Shown piece after piece: positions 1-6,398 of a DNA stretch of 12,931 nt. The number at the start of each line of letters is the position of its first letter. Positions within the stretch are counted from its first letter, which is position 1. The translations under genes were made by a program, and so were the position numbers. Source of the DNA: Methylococcaceae bacterium. Lineage in GTDB: Bacteria > Pseudomonadota > Gammaproteobacteria > Methylococcales > Methylococcaceae. The notes under the pieces are model-generated. The model was not told the origin of the DNA and searched no databases. It worked only from the letters and a program-made list of their open reading frames with translations. The stretch spans positions 1 to 12,931 of the forward strand of contig SXQV01000209.1 of the NCBI GenBank assembly GCA_005792805.1. The letters run 5' to 3'.

Positions 1-290
1 CCTGGCACGCGCAGCATGTCGCCGAACGAACAGAGGATGGCGCCGGGGCGATGGGCGATCTCAATAGCCTTGTCGATGTATTCCAGCGGCGTGACACAGA
101 CCGGGCAGCCGGGCCCATGAATCAGCTCGACGCCCTCGGGCAGCATTCGGTCTATGCCCTGTTTAAGAATGGCATGGGTCTGGCCGCCGCAGACTTCCAT
201 GATCGTCCAGGGCCGGGTACACCGCTTCGCAATGGCCTCGGCCAGTGCAGCGACCCGATCCGGCGCGCGGTATTCACTCTGATACCTCAT
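1..290 (-). CDS. hypD: HypD, [NiFe] hydrogenase maturation factor (5' part, cut by window edge)
   Basis: HypD works with HypC as the scaffold on which the Fe(CN)2CO group of [NiFe] hydrogenases is assembled in the cytoplasm. The reverse strand from 290 encodes the first 96 residues, starting MRYQSEYRAPDRVAALAEAI. The conserved cysteine in the MEVCGGQTH motif is C34, and the CPVC pair is C62 and C65 within GPGCPVCVTP. A CSFGDMLRVP stretch at 87-96 follows. These match the family's invariant N-terminal motifs. The ATG at 288-290 is only 8 bases beyond the hypC stop codon, so the two are almost certainly co-transcribed and probably translationally coupled; I see no strong Shine-Dalgarno sequence. 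The other roughly three quarters of the protein, including the 4Fe-4S region, lie outside the window. Identification is confident. Confidence 0.95.
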   Translation of the reverse strand, partial: MRYQSEYRAPDRVAALAEAIAKRCTRPWTIMEVCGGQTHAILKQGIDRMLPEGVELIHGPGCPVCVTPLEYIDKAIEIAHRPGAILCSFGDMLRVP

Positions 291-298
291 GGCGCGGC

Positions 299-538
299 TC
301 AATCCGGCCCCAGTTCGCTCAGTGCGGCAAATTCCGCCAGCGCGGCCCGCGCCTCCTCCTCATCCAGTTCAGAGATCGCGCAACCCGCATGGACGATCAC
401 GTAAGCACCGACCCCGGCGCCGGGCGTGAAAGCCAGGCTGACCTCCTTGATTGCGCCCCCAAAGCTGACCCGCCCCAGCCGCCCGGCGGACGCGGATTCA
501 GACAGACTGACAATTTTCCCCGGTACGGCCAGACACAT
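299..538 (-). CDS. hypC: HypC/HybG-type hydrogenase maturation chaperone
   Basis: This is a 79-residue protein, normal length for HypC, the small chaperone that binds HypD and then the hydrogenase large-subunit precursor while the Fe(CN)2CO centre is made and inserted. It opens MCLAVPGKIV, the family signature; Cys2 is the essential iron/precursor-binding residue once Met1 is removed. The later VIVHAGCAI stretch (47-55) corresponds to the conserved HxGxA region, and the acidic helix ELDEEEARAAL near 57-67 is typical. The reading frame stays open upstream, but the MCLAVPG signature and a good Shine-Dalgarno sequence (AGAGGGA, 546-552) fix the start at 538. It is the first hyp gene on this transcript and hypD follows. 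HypC and its HybG paralogue cannot be told apart here; hypC is preferred because hypD is adjacent. Confidence 0.95.
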   Translation of the reverse strand: MCLAVPGKIVSLSESASAGRLGRVSFGGAIKEVSLAFTPGAGVGAYVIVHAGCAISELDEEEARAALAEFAALSELGPD

Positions 539-545
539 GGGACTA

Positions 546-552
546 TCCCTCT
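546..552 (-). promoter_or_regulatory. Shine-Dalgarno sequence of hypC
   Basis: On the reverse strand AGAGGGA lies 7 bases before the ATG at 538. It decides the start, because the frame remains open well upstream. Confidence 0.75.
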
Positions 553-600
553 GGATGACGAAAAATAAAAAACGGACCTTGCCATTTGATCGCGCATTGC

Positions 601-635
601 CGCGTTCTGTCACGCGGTAGCGGCTACAATAGCCG
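601..635. promoter_or_regulatory. Pair of adjacent dyads in the hypC/helicase divergent intergenic region
   Basis: The 124 bases between the divergent starts hold two neighbouring inverted repeats. The first is CGCGT (601-605) with ACGCG (612-616), 6-base spacer. The second is CGGCTA (621-626) with TAGCCG (630-635), 3-base spacer. GTAGC-G-GCTAC (617-627) is an overlapping alternative dyad. The second dyad contains TACAAT (625-630), a plausible plus-strand -10 element for the helicase gene about 33 bases before its ATG, though no good -35 lies at 16-18 bases. It could be an operator or a 5' leader hairpin. The repeats are seen directly; a regulatory role is inferred. Confidence 0.4.
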
Positions 636-662
636 GATTTTGAGCCGCTTGAAACTCGCGAC

Positions 663-3600
663 ATGAAAGTCCTGCATTGCTCATGGATCCCCGAGCCCAC
701 CGATGCCTTCATTCAGCCAGGCGATCTGTGGTTATGGGTAGAAGATGGGGCGATACGGGACCAACCCGGAAAAAACCGGCACCCGCGCCATCTGCCGAAA
801 ACCGAACTGGTTGCCTTTCTTGAAGGCTCGCTGGGCCTAACGATTTCCGCTTATGAGCGACGCTTCAATTTCGCTCTTCAAACCGTCACCCTGCCCACGC
901 TCGACGGCCTCCCCCTGCCGGTACCGGAGTTCGAGCATGGCGTCGATGAAGCCTTGCCGCCCACCCCGCTCCACACCTGGGAGGTCGACGCCTATCGGCA
1001 GGTTCGTCCGATTCCCCAGCTGGGGGAACTGCGATTCCTGGCCTTCTGCCATGGCCCGGACACCCGGCCAGGCAGCGATCTGCTGTTCTGGCATTACTTC
1101 ACCCAGTCCATCAAATCGGTCATCCTGCGCGACCGCTATATCCCCGCACTGATCTACCGGGAAACCAGCGCCTCGAGTTATGAGTTGCATGCCGGCTGGG
1201 AAATCGTCTCGGACGAATACGAGCAGCTGATCCGGGAAGCCGCCCTGCACATGCCCGATACCTGCGCCATCATCGGGGGACACCGCTATGAAAAAACCAG
1301 TCTGCTAAAGCATTGCGCCGAAGTACTGATACAGCGCGTGGTCACCCATGGCGCGGCTTCGGTGAAGATCGAGCGACGCATCCGCGACACGCTGGTCGAA
1401 GCCGCACGGCAGGAACTCCAGTCCCGCCATCCGTGGAAAACCGACGCGGGTCTGGCCATCTATCAGGATTGGCAAAGCTGGCGCCGCAAACTCACGGGGC
1501 ACCGCACGGAAGCCGGGTTCAGCCTGCTGTTTCAGTTGCGGGAAGCGGAAACCGAACATCAGCCCTGGCGGCTGGAAATGCTGGTCGCGCCGCGCCGGGA
1601 TCCCTCCCTGCAAATCCCCCTGTCCCAGTATTGGTCACACGCTGAGCCAGCGCGGCTAGCCTTCGCCGCCCTTTGCGGCAGCAGCTTCACCCAGAACTTG
1701 CTGCTGGCCCTCGGTCAGGCGGCCCGTATTTATGGCCCCCTCTGGGTCGGGCTGGATGAAGCAGAGCCCTCGGGGATCGACCTCGCGCTGGAAGACGCCT
1801 TTGCCTTTCTGCAAGAAGATGCCTGGGTTCTGGAGGATGCCGGCTTTACCGTTCTGGTGCCGTCCTGGTGGACGCCGCAGGGACGCCGTCGAGCCAAAAT
1901 CCGCTTGCAGGCCAGCGGCACTTCCCCCTCCGGCGCCAATCGGCGGAATGCCATGGATTTGCAGAATCTGATCGCCTACCGCTATGACCTGGCGCTGGGT
2001 GATGAATCACTGGACGAGTCCGAATGGGCCAGTCTGGTCGAGAGCAAGTCGCCGCTCGTGCAATTTCGTGGCCGCTGGCTGGCGCTGGATCGGGAGAAGA
2101 TGCGCGAGATGCTGGATTTCTGGCGTCGCCACCGCGACGATGAATCCGGCATGAGTCTGCCTGAACTCATGCGCAAATCGGCCGAGGATGCCGATTTCTT
2201 CGAGATCGAGCCACGTCAGGCGCTGGCCGAGATGCTCGGCAAATTACGCGATCACAGCCAGCTGGAACCCGCCGAGAATCCGCCGGGGCTGGAGGCGCAG
2301 CTGCGCGACTACCAGAAGCGCGGGCTGGCCTGGGTGTCTTTCCTGGAAAGCCTGGGGCTGAATGGCTGTCTGGCCGATGACATGGGGCTCGGCAAAACCA
2401 TTCAGGTATTGGCCCGGCTGATCCAGGAACGCATCGGAACCGAAACACAGCCACCCACCCTGCTGGTCGCGCCGACGTCGGTCATCGGCAACTGGAAGAA
2501 AGAAATCGAGCGTTTTGCCCCCGGGCTCAAGGCATTCATCCATCACGGCACGGTGCGGGTGCGCGACGCCGGGGCGTTCGAGCAGGCCTGCCTGGCCTGC
2601 GATGTGGTCATCACCTCCTACGCGCTGGCTCGGCGGGATGAAAAAATCCTGTCGACTATCCGCTGGCGGCGCATCGTGCTGGACGAGGCACAAAACATCA
2701 AGAACCCGGCCTCGGCACAGAGCAAAGCCGTGCTCAAGCTGACCGCTGACCATCGTCTGGCCCTGACCGGAACGCCGGTCGAAAACCGGCTGCTCGATCT
2801 CTGGTCCATCTTCAATTTCCTCAATCCCGGCTATCTGGGCAAACAGTCGCAATTCCGCCAGCGTTACGAGCTCCCCATCCAGCGCGACAACGACCCGCGC
2901 CGTGCCGACATGCTCAAACGGCTGATCGAGCCCTTCGTCCTGCGCCGGGTCAAAACCGACCCCGACATCATCCGCGACCTGCCAGACAAGCTGGAAAACC
3001 GGCAATACTGCAACCTCAGCAAGGAACAGGCCTCGCTTTACGAAGCCGTGGTGCGGGAAGTCGAACAGCGTCTGGGAACGGCGGATGGCATCAATCGTCA
3101 GGGACTGATCCTGTCGACGCTCACCCGCCTGAAACAGATCTGCAACCATCCCGCCCAGTTTCTGCACGATGGCAGCCCCTTTGCCAGCAACCGCTCACCG
3201 AAGCTGGAGCGGCTTTGCGACATGCTGGGCGACGTCATCGGCGAAGGCGAAAGCGCACTGGTGTTTACCCAGTTTGCCGAAGTCGGCGGTCAGCTCGAAA
3301 AGCATCTGCGCGAGCAGCTGGATTGCCCGGTTTTCTATCTCCACGGTGCCGTGCCCGCCGCCAAACGCGAACGGATGATCTCGGAGTTCCAGGATGCCGA
3401 AACCGGCCCCGGCGTGTTCATCCTGTCCCTGCGGGCGGGCGGTGTCGGCATCACGCTGACCAAGGCCAACCACGTTTTCCACTTCGACCGCTGGTGGAAT
3501 CCGGCCGTGGAAGATCAGGCCACCGACCGCGCCTTTCGCATCGGTCAGCGCAAGAACGTGTTCGTTCACAAGTTCATCACCCTCGGCACACTGGAAGAAC

Positions 3601-3737
3601 GCATCGACAAGCTGATCGAAGAAAAGAAACAGGTCGCTTCGCTGATCGTCGGCAATGACGAATCCTGGCTTACCCAGCTCGACAACGACACGTTCAAGCA
3701 GCTCATTGCGCTGAACAAGATGGCGGTGCTGGAATAA
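663..3737 (+). CDS. SNF2-family (Swi2/Snf2) DEAD/DEAH-like helicase with long N-terminal SNF2-associated region
   Basis: This is a 1024-residue ATP-dependent nucleic-acid translocase of the bacterial SNF2 group. The C-terminal half carries the complete two-lobe motor. The Q-like motif LRDYQ is at 547-551, Walker A MGLGKT at 574-579 (K578), Walker B LDEAQ with D674/E675/A676/Q677, motif III LTGTPVEN around 701-708, and FVLRRVKTD before lobe two. Motifs V-VI include SLRAGGVGITLTKA and DRWWNPAVEDQATDRAFRIGQ (942-962), whose Arg finger region is intact. DEAQ in place of DEAH is common in bacterial members. The first ~540 residues resemble the SNF2-associated region of these proteins and have no ATPase motifs. 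It is not a RapA/HepA orthologue in layout, since it lacks that protein's N-terminal Tudor-like arrangement and the motor sits at the C-terminus. Family function is chromatin-like or nucleoprotein remodelling; the bacterial substrate is unknown. Motor residues appear intact. The start has only a weak ribosome site. Confidence 0.93.
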   Translation: MKVLHCSWIPEPTDAFIQPGDLWLWVEDGAIRDQPGKNRHPRHLPKTELVAFLEGSLGLTISAYERRFNFALQTVTLPTLDGLPLPVPEFEHGVDEALPPTPLHTWEVDAYRQVRPIPQLGELRFLAFCHGPDTRPGSDLLFWHYFTQSIKSVILRDRYIPALIYRETSASSYELHAGWEIVSDEYEQLIREAALHMPDTCAIIGGHRYEKTSLLKHCAEVLIQRVVTHGAASVKIERRIRDTLVEAARQELQSRHPWKTDAGLAIYQDWQSWRRKLTGHRTEAGFSLLFQLREAETEHQPWRLEMLVAPRRDPSLQIPLSQYWSHAEPARLAFAALCGSSFTQNLLLALGQAARIYGPLWVGLDEAEPSGIDLALEDAFAFLQEDAWVLEDAGFTVLVPSWWTPQGRRRAKIRLQASGTSPSGANRRNAMDLQNLIAYRYDLALGDESLDESEWASLVESKSPLVQFRGRWLALDREKMREMLDFWRRHRDDESGMSLPELMRKSAEDADFFEIEPRQALAEMLGKLRDHSQLEPAENPPGLEAQLRDYQKRGLAWVSFLESLGLNGCLADDMGLGKTIQVLARLIQERIGTETQPPTLLVAPTSVIGNWKKEIERFAPGLKAFIHHGTVRVRDAGAFEQACLACDVVITSYALARRDEKILSTIRWRRIVLDEAQNIKNPASAQSKAVLKLTADHRLALTGTPVENRLLDLWSIFNFLNPGYLGKQSQFRQRYELPIQRDNDPRRADMLKRLIEPFVLRRVKTDPDIIRDLPDKLENRQYCNLSKEQASLYEAVVREVEQRLGTADGINRQGLILSTLTRLKQICNHPAQFLHDGSPFASNRSPKLERLCDMLGDVIGEGESALVFTQFAEVGGQLEKHLREQLDCPVFYLHGAVPAAKRERMISEFQDAETGPGVFILSLRAGGVGITLTKANHVFHFDRWWNPAVEDQATDRAFRIGQRKNVFVHKFITLGTLEERIDKLIEEKKQVASLIVGNDESWLTQLDNDTFKQLIALNKMAVLE

Positions 3738-3771
3738 TTACCTCCGCGATACCCCACGGCAAAAATCACCC

Positions 3772-4191
3772 ATGAACCGTCCTGTTCTCTTCGCCGCTTT
3801 CCTCATGGCCAGCGATTTACCCACGGCCTGCCTCGGAGAAAACTGGGTGCCGCTCCCGGTGCCGGGATTCGAGGGCATTTCTTCCTATTACGTGGATACC
3901 GACTCCATGGTACGAAAAGGCCGCATCGTCCGGGTTTGGGAGCGGCTGGTCTTTTCCTACCCGCATCATCTGCCGCCGGTCGGCCGGGTAGAGTCGTCCA
4001 AATATCACATAGCCTACGACTGCGCCCACAAATCGGCCGCCGTACTTGAGACCACCTTCTACAAAGACGCCGACTCACTGAATGAACTGGAGCGCCGGAT
4101 ACGCGCCAAACCCAAGTATCTGGTCATTGCCCCAGGCTCTTCTCCTGAACACAAGCTGGACGAAGTCTGCCGGCTGGCCAAATGGCGCTAA
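3772..4191 (+). CDS. Surface-adhesin protein E-like small exported protein
   Basis: This is a 139-residue protein that I place in the surface-adhesin E (Haemophilus protein E-like) family. The recognisable parts are YYVDTDSMVRKGRIVRVWERL near 39-59, SSKYHIAYDCAHKSAAVLETT at 75-95, and the C-terminal cysteine in DEVCRLAKW. C84 and C133 are the likely disulfide pair of the family fold. Residues 1-22 look like a signal peptide: Asn-Arg at the start, then PVLFAAFLMA, then a short polar segment before ENW. C20 in LPTAC is not in a convincing lipobox, so a lipoprotein is possible but not favoured. It starts 34 bases after the helicase stop with no terminator between, so it may be read from the same transcript, though a functional link is not evident. 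Protein E binds host matrix proteins in pathogens; many environmental homologues have no known role. Confidence 0.8.
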   Translation: MNRPVLFAAFLMASDLPTACLGENWVPLPVPGFEGISSYYVDTDSMVRKGRIVRVWERLVFSYPHHLPPVGRVESSKYHIAYDCAHKSAAVLETTFYKDADSLNELERRIRAKPKYLVIAPGSSPEHKLDEVCRLAKWR

Positions 4192-4225
4192 CTGCCTGAA
4201 CCCGCCGTCAAAAACGTCAATCGCT

Positions 4226-4231
4226 TAGAAT
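4226..4231 (+). promoter_or_regulatory. Candidate -10 element upstream of the crcB operon
   Basis: TAGAAT matches a sigma-70 -10 box in four or more positions and lies about 80 bases before the crcB start, in the 120-base gap after the adhesin-E-like gene. No good -35 is found at 16-18 bases upstream, so this is tentative. The same leader forms only weak partial stems (TGCCGG at 4231-4236 with CCGGGGCA at 4271-4278). Confidence 0.25.
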
Positions 4232-4300
4232 GCCGGTTCGGATGAATCAGCCGGACACAGAGGATGAAGTCCGGGGCATCTGCTTTCTTCGCGCCAACCT

Positions 4301-4305
4301 GGGAG
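4301..4305 (+). promoter_or_regulatory. Shine-Dalgarno sequence deciding the crcB start
   Basis: GGGAG stands 6 bases before the ATG at 4312. An in-frame ATG at 4264 would add 16 residues not seen in the family and has no comparable ribosome site, so the later start is preferred. Confidence 0.75.
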
Positions 4306-4311
4306 CACCTC

Positions 4312-5019
4312 ATGTATCAACTTCTCGCCATCGCTTTGGGCGGATCCGCCGGGGCCGTGGTGCGTTTTCTGGTCGCCAATGGCATTCATGGCTGGCTGGG
4401 CCGGGAATTTCCGTATGGCACCTTGTTTATCAATGTGTCTGGCTCTTTCCTGATGGGCCTGCTGACGGAGTTGATGCTGCAACGGTTTGCGGTCGCGGCG
4501 GAATATCGTGCGGCGGTGCTGATCGGTTTTCTCGGCGCCTATACGACGTTTTCCACCTTCGCGCTGGAGACGCTGGTCCTGTTCGATCAAAGCGGCTTCC
4601 TCAAGGGCTTCCTCAACATTCTGCTCAGCGTCCTGCTCTGCCTGATCGCGGTGTGGGTTGGCCTGCTCTGGGGCCGGACGCTGTTTACCGGTGCGGCTTT
4701 GCCCTGGACCGGCCAGGGCTGGGCTTACCTCGGCCTGGTACTGGGCTGGGGAATCGCATTCGGTAGCGTATTGCTGGCAGCGCTGGCGTTTCGGTGGTTC
4801 GCGATGCCCGACGAGCAGCGGGCGATTTTGCTGATTGTCCTGCTGGGGGCGGCCACCATGGCATCCACCCTGTGGATGGCATTCAGACTGACGGATGCCC
4901 GCCTGGATCTGGCGGGTCTCTTCACCCTTTTCATCCTCAACGGACTCTGCGGCGGTGCAGTGCTCTGGCTGGGCAATCACCTGGGAAACTGGTTATGGCA
5001 ACTCAATCTGTCACGGTAG
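4312..5019 (+). CDS. crcB: CrcB/FluC fluoride channel homologue with fused degenerate second channel half
   Basis: FluC proteins are inner-membrane fluoride exporters, usually about 125 residues with four helices, forming antiparallel dimers. This product has 235. Residues 1-121 are a standard channel domain: ALGGSAGAVVRF (TM1), YGTLFINVSGSFLMG with N41 (TM2), IGFLGAYTTFSTF with the Phe-box residues F80 and F83 (TM3), and TM4 to about 121. Residues 137-225 contain three more hydrophobic helices and align with no gap (offset 104) to residues 33-121, with about 25 of 89 identical by my hand count. They include EQRAILLIVLLGAATMAST against EYRAAVLIGFLGAYTTFST. The second half lacks a TM1 equivalent and has lost N41 (Gly) and both box phenylalanines (Ala, Leu). 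The first half alone has what a fluoride pore needs. The stop overlaps the next gene by 25 bases, implying translational coupling. The family assignment is sure; the fused-dimer reading is inference. Confidence 0.92.
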   Translation: MYQLLAIALGGSAGAVVRFLVANGIHGWLGREFPYGTLFINVSGSFLMGLLTELMLQRFAVAAEYRAAVLIGFLGAYTTFSTFALETLVLFDQSGFLKGFLNILLSVLLCLIAVWVGLLWGRTLFTGAALPWTGQGWAYLGLVLGWGIAFGSVLLAALAFRWFAMPDEQRAILLIVLLGAATMASTLWMAFRLTDARLDLAGLFTLFILNGLCGGAVLWLGNHLGNWLWQLNLSR

Positions 5020-5321
5020 TTCGGATTTATGTGCGCGAGGGGGAACACGCCGCCGGCAAGCTGATGACGTTTCTGCAGAAGGAGGCAAAGGTCGCGGGTG
5101 CCACGATTTTTCGGGGTACCTCCGGTTTCGGCACCGATGGCAAAACCCACACCACCTCGCTGCTGGCCCTGTCGCTGGACTTGCCGGAAGTGGTCGAGTT
5201 TTACGACACCCCGGAACGGGTCGCGGCGGTACTGACCTTAATGGAAAATAAAATGCCACTGCCGCATGTCATCAGCTGGCCGGCTTTTTTGCATCTGCCC
5301 GCTGACCGGGCGAAGTGCTGA
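4995..5321 (+). CDS. DUF190 (COG1993) PII-like protein
   Basis: This is a 108-residue member of the DUF190 family, small cytoplasmic proteins with a PII-like ferredoxin fold that often sit next to crcB. Family features are the opening VTVVRIYVREGEHAAGKLM, then AGATIFRGTSGFGTDGKTH near 34-52, then LLALSLDLPEVVEFYDTPERV near 56-76, and a closing LMENKMPLPHV. The frame is open further upstream inside crcB, but the family N-terminus fits the ATG at 4995, which overlaps the crcB end by 25 bases. The molecular role is not established; a ligand-sensing partner of fluoride export is often suggested from gene neighbourhood, and that is inference. The stop codon overlaps the GTG start of the next gene. 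Confidence 0.9.
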   Translation: MATQSVTVVRIYVREGEHAAGKLMTFLQKEAKVAGATIFRGTSGFGTDGKTHTTSLLALSLDLPEVVEFYDTPERVAAVLTLMENKMPLPHVISWPAFLHLPADRAKC

Positions 5322-6376
5322 GCGCAAGCCGCCTCGCCGTGAAGCAAGAGCAAAGCCGATTCGAGGAGTTGCAGGCCGCCTGGCTGTACCGGCAGATCGC
5401 CACGCGCGAGAAGAACCGGACGATGCGGCAGCTGTTCCTGAAACTCGCGGAGCGGGCCGATCAGCAGGCCGGGGTTTGGGAGTCGCAACTCAAGCAATCA
5501 GGCCTCCGGGCCAAGCCGTTCCGGCCCAGCCGACGAGCGCGGTTCGTCGGTCACCTGAGCCGCTGGCTGGCACCGAAAACCCTGCGTCCCCTGCTGGCCA
5601 GCCTGAAGATCCGTGGGCTTTCGGCCTACTCCGGTGATCATCTCACTTCGCAGCATCCCACGCCGGCCAACAGCGACGAGGTTGGCCGACGTCATGGCGG
5701 CATCGCGGGCGGGAATTTGCGGGCCGCCGTTTTCGGCATCAACGATGGTCTGGTGTCCAACACCAGCCTGATCATGGGCATGGCGGGTGCGCAGCCGGAT
5801 TCGTCACTGGTTCTGCTGACGGGAGTTGCCGGCATGCTGGCCGGGGCGCTATCCATGGCTTCGGGCGAATACATTTCCATGCGCTCGCAACGTGAACTGT
5901 TCGAGCACCAGATCGATCTGGAGCGCGCCGAACTGGCCTTGTACCCGGAAGAGGAAGCGGAAGAACTGGCGCTGATCTACGCCGCACGCGGCATGAGCCT
6001 GCATGAGGCGAGGCGCTTTACCCAAAAACTCGTCAAGCAGCCGGAGAAGGCGCTGCATCTGCTGTCCCGGGAAGAACTGGGCTTGAACCCCGACGACCTG
6101 GGCTCTCCCTGGGCGGCGGCGTTTTTCTCATTCACCGCCTTCACCGTCGGCGCCCTGATTCCGCTCGCTCCCTTCATTCCCATGCTGCACATGGAGGCCG
6201 GGTTACCCGCTTCTGCCGGGCTGGCGGGCGGTAGCCTCTTCATCACCGGTGCCGCGCTAAGCCTGTTTACTGGAGGCAGCGCCCTGTATGGGGGATTCAG
6301 AATGTTGCTGATTGGCGCGACCGCCGGGTTCACCACCTACGGCATTGGCAGCCTGTTTGGCGTGAAGGTCGAGTGA
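5315..6376 (+). CDS. VIT1/CCC1-family iron/manganese transporter with degenerate rubrerythrin-like N-terminal extension
   Basis: This is a 353-residue membrane protein. Residues 131-353 form a VIT/CCC1 domain: GGNLRAAVFGINDGLVSNTSLIMG (TM1, D144), GVAGMLAGALSMASGEYISMRSQRE (TM2, M181, E185), a charged cytosolic metal-binding segment about 194-256 rich in Glu, and three further hydrophobic stretches from 265. The family moves Fe2+ or Mn2+, and in bacteria usually detoxifies by export. The first ~60 residues look like two helices of the ferritin-like extension of MbfA-type proteins (FEELQAAWLYRQIATREKN and LFLKLAERADQQAGVWESQL). However, the usual ExxH ligand motif reads A48-D-Q-Q51, and the second ExxH motif before the VIT domain seems to be missing (63-130 is basic and low in Glu/His pairs). 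GTG at 5315 overlaps the DUF190 stop by 7 bases; GTG at 5339 is an alternative start. The substrate is not settled by sequence. Confidence 0.88.
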   Translation: MLSASRLAVKQEQSRFEELQAAWLYRQIATREKNRTMRQLFLKLAERADQQAGVWESQLKQSGLRAKPFRPSRRARFVGHLSRWLAPKTLRPLLASLKIRGLSAYSGDHLTSQHPTPANSDEVGRRHGGIAGGNLRAAVFGINDGLVSNTSLIMGMAGAQPDSSLVLLTGVAGMLAGALSMASGEYISMRSQRELFEHQIDLERAELALYPEEEAEELALIYAARGMSLHEARRFTQKLVKQPEKALHLLSREELGLNPDDLGSPWAAAFFSFTAFTVGALIPLAPFIPMLHMEAGLPASAGLAGGSLFITGAALSLFTGGSALYGGFRMLLIGATAGFTTYGIGSLFGVKVE

Positions 6377-6398
6377 GCGTAGCCCCGCACTGGCCCGC

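Noticed and set aside
539..600. Sigma-54 promoter for hypC (reverse-strand TGGCAAGGTCCGTTTTT)
   Set aside because: The -24 TGGCA half fits and hyp operons are often sigma-54 controlled, but the -12 half lacks the required GC, so the match is incomplete.
2244..3167. Long open frame of 307 codons on the minus strand inside the helicase gene
   Set aside because: It lies opposite clear SNF2 motor motifs and its translation has no recognisable family; a shadow of a GC-rich gene.
4192..4311. Fluoride (crcB-type) riboswitch expected upstream of crcB
   Set aside because: The leader has GATGA-like and GGATGAA words and partial TGCCGG/CCGGGGCA pairing, but I could not fit the conserved riboswitch core or pseudoknot. 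A covariance-model search of this region would be decisive.
4225..4980. 251-codon minus-strand open frame opposite crcB
   Set aside because: The translation is rich in Gln, His and Arg without domain features, and the plus strand holds an obvious membrane protein.
6377..6398. Bidirectional terminator between the convergent VIT and dipeptidase genes
   Set aside because: The 22-base gap has no stem followed by a T run on either strand.
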